Source of the DNA: Notamacropus eugenii
Lineage: Eukaryota; Chordata; Mammalia; Diprotodontia; Macropodidae
DNA length: 64,000 nt
Assembly (NCBI RefSeq): GCF_028372415.1
Contig: NC_092879.1
Span: 97,469,067-97,533,066 of the forward strand
Direction of reading: 5' to 3'
The translations under genes and the position numbers were made by a program. Shown here piece after piece: positions 60,975 through 64,000 of the stretch. The notes under the pieces were generated by a model. The model was not told the origin of the DNA, ran no database searches, and saw nothing but the letters and a program-made list of their open reading frames with translations. The stretch's first letter is position 1. Each line of letters opens with the position of its first letter.

Positions 60975-61049
60975 CACAGTTGCAACTCAGCATCAAGGTC
61001 CACCATGTCTCTACATGACACAAACCAGGTCACCACAAAAGAAGCCCAC

Positions 61050-61666
61050 ACTTTGGCAATTTGAATGCTTTTTTTAATTGACTAGTCTGGGCACACAACA
61101 CAAACTGATTCTCTCTCTGGGAGGGAGACTTTAAGGCACTTGTGAACACAAACAAGTGGATCTGTTCTGCTGCTCCTACAGAGGAGCTCTGTATGCCCTT
61201 CCCCAATGAGCATCACAAAGCAACACAGTTCAATCAAAACAGGTGCAAGGGGTAACAACTGCCCTTTTGGGAAAGTGAAGTCTGAGGCAAACCTAAGGCT
61301 CATGGGCAATGGATCAGGGCTCATGCCACCAGCCCTGATGACAAGGAGTGGTCTTTTTCACAAGAGCTCATAGCGAGATTTGACCATTTCTACTGGGCTA
61401 AATAAGACCCAAGGGCTGTTTCAGACCAAAGCCAGTCACCTGATGCCAAGGGGCCTCAGACGGCTGAACATGATATTGGGGGTTCAGCATGCAATCAAAC
61501 CTAACTCTCCACGGGCAACACTTTAGTCTAGCTTAATGTTATAGTAAACAACTAACAAAAGGAAAACCATCTGAAAGCAAGAAAAGTAACGCCAATCCTT
61601 ATCCAACTGTTTCCCACATCTCATGGCAATGCAAGCAACATGGTGGTGGGAATGCTCTGCTCAACC
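61050..61666 (-). other. ALG13: ALG13 3' UTR
   Basis: It runs from the ALG13 stop to the nearest candidate poly(A) site. It is free of recognisable repeats, consistent with exon sequence. The end is approximate. Confidence 0.6.
61073..61078 (-). terminator. ALG13: Candidate ALG13 poly(A) signal ATTAAA
   Basis: On the ALG13 strand the text is gactagtcaattaaaaaaag, about 590 bp after the stop. This common variant signal competes with the AATAAA at 60969. Which one is used cannot be told from sequence. Confidence 0.4.
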
Positions 61667-61941
61667 TCACATGTTTGGAGGGGAATAGTGAGCTACAGCA
61701 GAATTTGCTGAAGGAACATAGCTCACCTGGGGCACTGAGCTAGAATTCAAAGCACCATGGATTCGGGGTGAGGTGCCATATGTACCCATCTGATGCCATG
61801 GGGCAGTATATTGATAAGCAGGGACCATGGAAACACAGGGGTCGTAGCCTTGCAGAGGATGCTGGCCATAGACATCTGGCATAACTGGATAGTAGACAGG
61901 CCCGGTGGATGGTGGTGGCTGCTCAGAATTTGCGTAGACAT
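61667..61941 (-). CDS. ALG13: ALG13 last coding exon (proline/tyrosine-rich C-terminus)
   Basis: On the - strand the acceptor is tgtcctttag. The exon begins with two bases completing an Asn codon, then VYANSEQPPPSTGPVYYPVM, PDVYGQHPLQGYD, APWHQMGTYG, PRIHGALN and ends AVAHYSPPNM with TGA at 61669-61667. The order of blocks matches the human long ALG13 C-terminus ([21 protein letters not shown] ... PPWHPVG ... QIHGAIN ... SHYVPQGM). The blocks YYPVM, PWH and IHGA are identical. The catalytic glycosyltransferase, OTU and Tudor domains lie in exons right of the window. Confidence 0.93.
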
Positions 61942-62084
61942 CTAAAGGACACACAAAACCTACATAAGCCATTCAGGATCAACACGGATGCTCACTGTAG
62001 GTCCAAATCTCACGGCACACAAAGGGACCCAAACAATTTGTTCATTTTAACTGTGCACAGGACAAAGCTGTGGCACATGGAGTT

Positions 62085-62240
62085 GAGGACCTGGCTTCAA
62101 AGGAGAACTCTGCCACTTACTAAATGTGATCTTGGGTAAGCCATTTAGCTCGCCCCAACCTCAGTTTCCCCAATGGCTGGACTAGCTCAGGGCTTCTTAA
62201 ACTTTTTCCATTTGTGACCCCTTCAGAGCTTTTGAAACTG
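62085..62240 (+). repeat. MIR-like SINE remnant in ALG13 intron
   Basis: It reads gttgaggacctggcttcaaa, tgtgatcttgggtaagccat and cccaacctcagtttccccaa. Confidence 0.55.
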
Positions 62241-62418
62241 TGGGTCAAGGGGACTAGCTACCCTCTACAGGCCCATCCAACCATAAATTGATCACTTTCC
62301 ACCACCAGGAAGGATCTAGACTTTAAGAGCAAGGAGATCTTGGCAGATTCTTGGGGAAGCAGACTCGGAATCTCCACGTTTTCACTTTTGAACACACCCC
62401 TAAGACTCAGGCGTTCAG

Positions 62419-62472
62419 CAGATTCACAACACACAACAGATTCACAACACACAACAGATTCACAACACACAA
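62419..62472 (+). repeat. Perfect tandem triplicate of an 18-bp unit
   Basis: Three identical copies of cagattcacaacacacaa, at 62419-62436, 62437-62454 and 62455-62472. No base differs between them, so the expansion is recent and may vary in length. Confidence 0.97.
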
Positions 62473-63087
62473 TGCTTCAGCCCAGACTCCACAGGAACAG
62501 GCTTGCTAAGGGCTGCATCTCGAGATTCAGCATTAGTTTGCACGCTGATGAACCTTTCTTCTCCACTAAGTGGTAAGGTATCAGAACAAGCCACTTGCTG
62601 ACAGCCTGGCCTCAGCGGCCACGAGTATTGAGAGAAAAAAATGCCTCCATAATAGAGACAGACCCTGAGAGGACCAGGGCTGGCTTAAAGGCAACTGAGT
62701 CAAAGCCAGCACCAAGATATCCACTCTCTTGTTTGCTTTAAGAGAGCCAGGGGCCTCCCATCTGCAATGCTAGAGGTCCTTGGGGCCAACTACAACCAGC
62801 ACCCTGTCCCTCAGTTGGCCAGGCTATGCTCTGTTAGGGTCAGAAGGGGGTCTTGAGCCGAGAGCCGGACATGCTGGCTTGTCGTTCCACCACAGGAATT
62901 CTAAGCTGGCGCATCATCAGCTCTGGGCCACAGGGATTAGCACCCCATGACCTCAGGGTCTGACAAAGCCCTCATCTGCTGGAAGAGAAAAGGGTCAAGG
63001 ACCAAGGGGCAGCACTAAGGTCCGGAGGCATGTCCTTGCCACAACACCTCCCCCCTACTCCCAACATGGCTCCCCTCCCATACTCAC

Positions 63088-63325
63088 TCCCAGCAGCTGC
63101 TTCAGGAAGGACCTGCCGGTTATCAGCCCTCCCCAGCTCACTGTACACTTGGGACACTGCATGGTCTGCCACTGGGACATTACCAGGATAAACAGGGTAA
63201 GCTTCGAGAGGAGCCACGTGCTGAGAAGATGCCGGGGACGGTGGTGGTGGCACTGGTGGCTGCTGCTGCTGTTGTTGAAGACTGGGCATACAGACCATGG
63301 GTTGCCAGTAATTCTGGTGGTAACA
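63088..63325 (-). CDS. ALG13: ALG13 penultimate coding exon with Gln/Pro-rich insert
   Basis: On the - strand the acceptor is cccctttctaag and the donor is gctgctggga|gtgagt. 238 bp, phase 0 to 1; the final A joins the next exon's AT to give Asn. It encodes CYHQNYWQPMVCMPSL, a run of six Gln, then PPVPPPPSPASSQ, HVAPLEAYPVYPGNVPVADH, AVSQVYSELGRADNRQ and LPEAAAG. Human ALG13 has [20 protein letters not shown], then [20 protein letters not shown] and SEVRRED in the same order, so identity is secure. By memory of human, the Gln run is longer here and the Pro-rich segment is extra. The glutamines are caa/cag mixed. Confidence 0.92.
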
Positions 63326-64000
63326 CTTAGAAAGGGGAAGAAAAGAAGAGTTTTTGAATCCTTCGGAGCCCTTCTGGCCCAAGGACGACCATGTGGCCAA
63401 TGACTGCCAGTCTCACGAGTAAGGGTCATGAGGGGAGGAACCACCCCAGGGGACAAAGCTCAGCCCCAGCCAGTCTCCCCTTGCCAGGAGACCATGAAAA
63501 CAAAGGAGGGCCAGAAGCTGCAAACTCAAGGGAAAAAACCGCTTCTCAGACAATCCCATCGTTCTTTAGTACAAGTCTGGCCAAATCTCCAATTACACAA
63601 AAAGGGCCGGAGCAGCCAGGGACTTGTTGGGTACGCGCACTGCAGGTGATGGCGAGCCTTGCCAAGGCCGCTGCTTCTCGGTTGGCCCTCACGGGGTTTT
63701 TACAGGGAGAGAGGCAGAGGAACAAGCAGAAAAGTCATCTCTGTCCCCTCCAGACAAGGAAAAGGCTCTAGACAAGCACTGAAATGTCCCCCAAGTGCAC
63801 AGAGTCACCCCCTCCTCTCCTTTCCTACCTTTGGTCTAGAGAGGCGGCATCTGTTTAGAGTTCTCTCCCTCACCACTCAAGAGCCTTCCAAATGGCAAGT
63901 CATCCTAAAAGAAGATGTGCCCTGCCACTCGGTAAGATAACAGGATTGTAAAGCTTAATTCAAATCTGACCTCAAACACCCTGAGAAAGGCACTTTGTGT
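63326..64000 (-). other. ALG13: ALG13 intron, to window edge
   Basis: No exon of the expected upstream proline-rich segment is seen. Frames on the + strand (63391-63771, 63659-63940) are antisense to the gene and not recognised. Confidence 0.6.

Larger units (their letters stand above)
61942..63087 (-). other. ALG13: ALG13 intron, with a MIR piece and an 18-bp triplicate
   Basis: 1146 bp between the two visible coding exons. It contains a sense MIR remnant at 62085-62240, three copies of an 18-bp unit at 62419-62472 and otherwise unrecognised sequence. Confidence 0.85.

Overview
The window is vertebrate genomic DNA, almost certainly from a marsupial. The interspersed repeats are of the marsupial type: MIR/THER/MAR1-like SINEs, an L1 3' end seen at four places, a HAL1-like ORF1-only element, an RTE-like LINE with short relatives, and hAT MITEs. 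The species is not resolved. Two host genes are present in convergent orientation. The 3' two thirds of TRPC5 lies on the + strand and the last two coding exons of ALG13 lie on the - strand. They are neighbours on human Xq23, in the part of the X thought to be X-linked in marsupials too, so X linkage is likely (inference).

Layout. 1-5178 is TRPC5 intron made mostly of old L2, L3/CR1 and MIR remains. Eight TRPC5 coding exons follow: 5179-5515, 6487-6626, 9198-9520, 17203-17398, 35523-35729, 35921-35962, 38304-38393 and 39078-39854 (stop). All have GT-AG junctions and join in phase into about 703 residues, from just before the pre-S1 elbow to the C-terminal PDZ ligand VTTRL. The 7.7 kb intron at 9521-17202 carries a 0.9 kb polypurine tract facing a 0.5 kb polypyrimidine tract. 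The 18.1 kb intron at 17399-35522 carries an L1 split by a SINE, a second pyrimidine/purine pair, a 4.5 kb AT-rich block with little recognisable, a nearly complete HAL1-like element and several L1 3' ends. Downstream of the TRPC5 stop is a probable long 3' UTR, with its best distal poly(A) signal at 47506. About 13 kb of intergenic DNA follows, holding L1 ORF2 pieces, an RTE-like LINE, nested SINEs and a hAT MITE. ALG13 then comes in from the right, with its stop at 61667-61669 and a probable poly(A) site near 61.0 kb.

Gene roles. TRPC5 is a receptor-operated, Ca2+-permeable cation channel of neurons. ALG13 is the catalytic partner of ALG14 in the second step of dolichol-linked oligosaccharide assembly. 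The ALG13 part seen here is only the proline-rich tail of the long isoform, not the catalytic domain. The two genes have no known shared pathway; their pairing is synteny.

I found no new biological system. The points most worth checking are marsupial-specific changes in the TRPC5 and ALG13 C-termini, a microsatellite used as a TRPC5 splice acceptor tract, the tail shared by the RTE-like LINE and short elements, the tandem-repeat 3' end of the HAL1-like element, two hAT MITEs (one with a perfect 8-bp target duplication), and two facing purine/pyrimidine tracts. I saw no retrovirus or LTR element that I could support, no tRNA or rRNA gene and no CRISPR.
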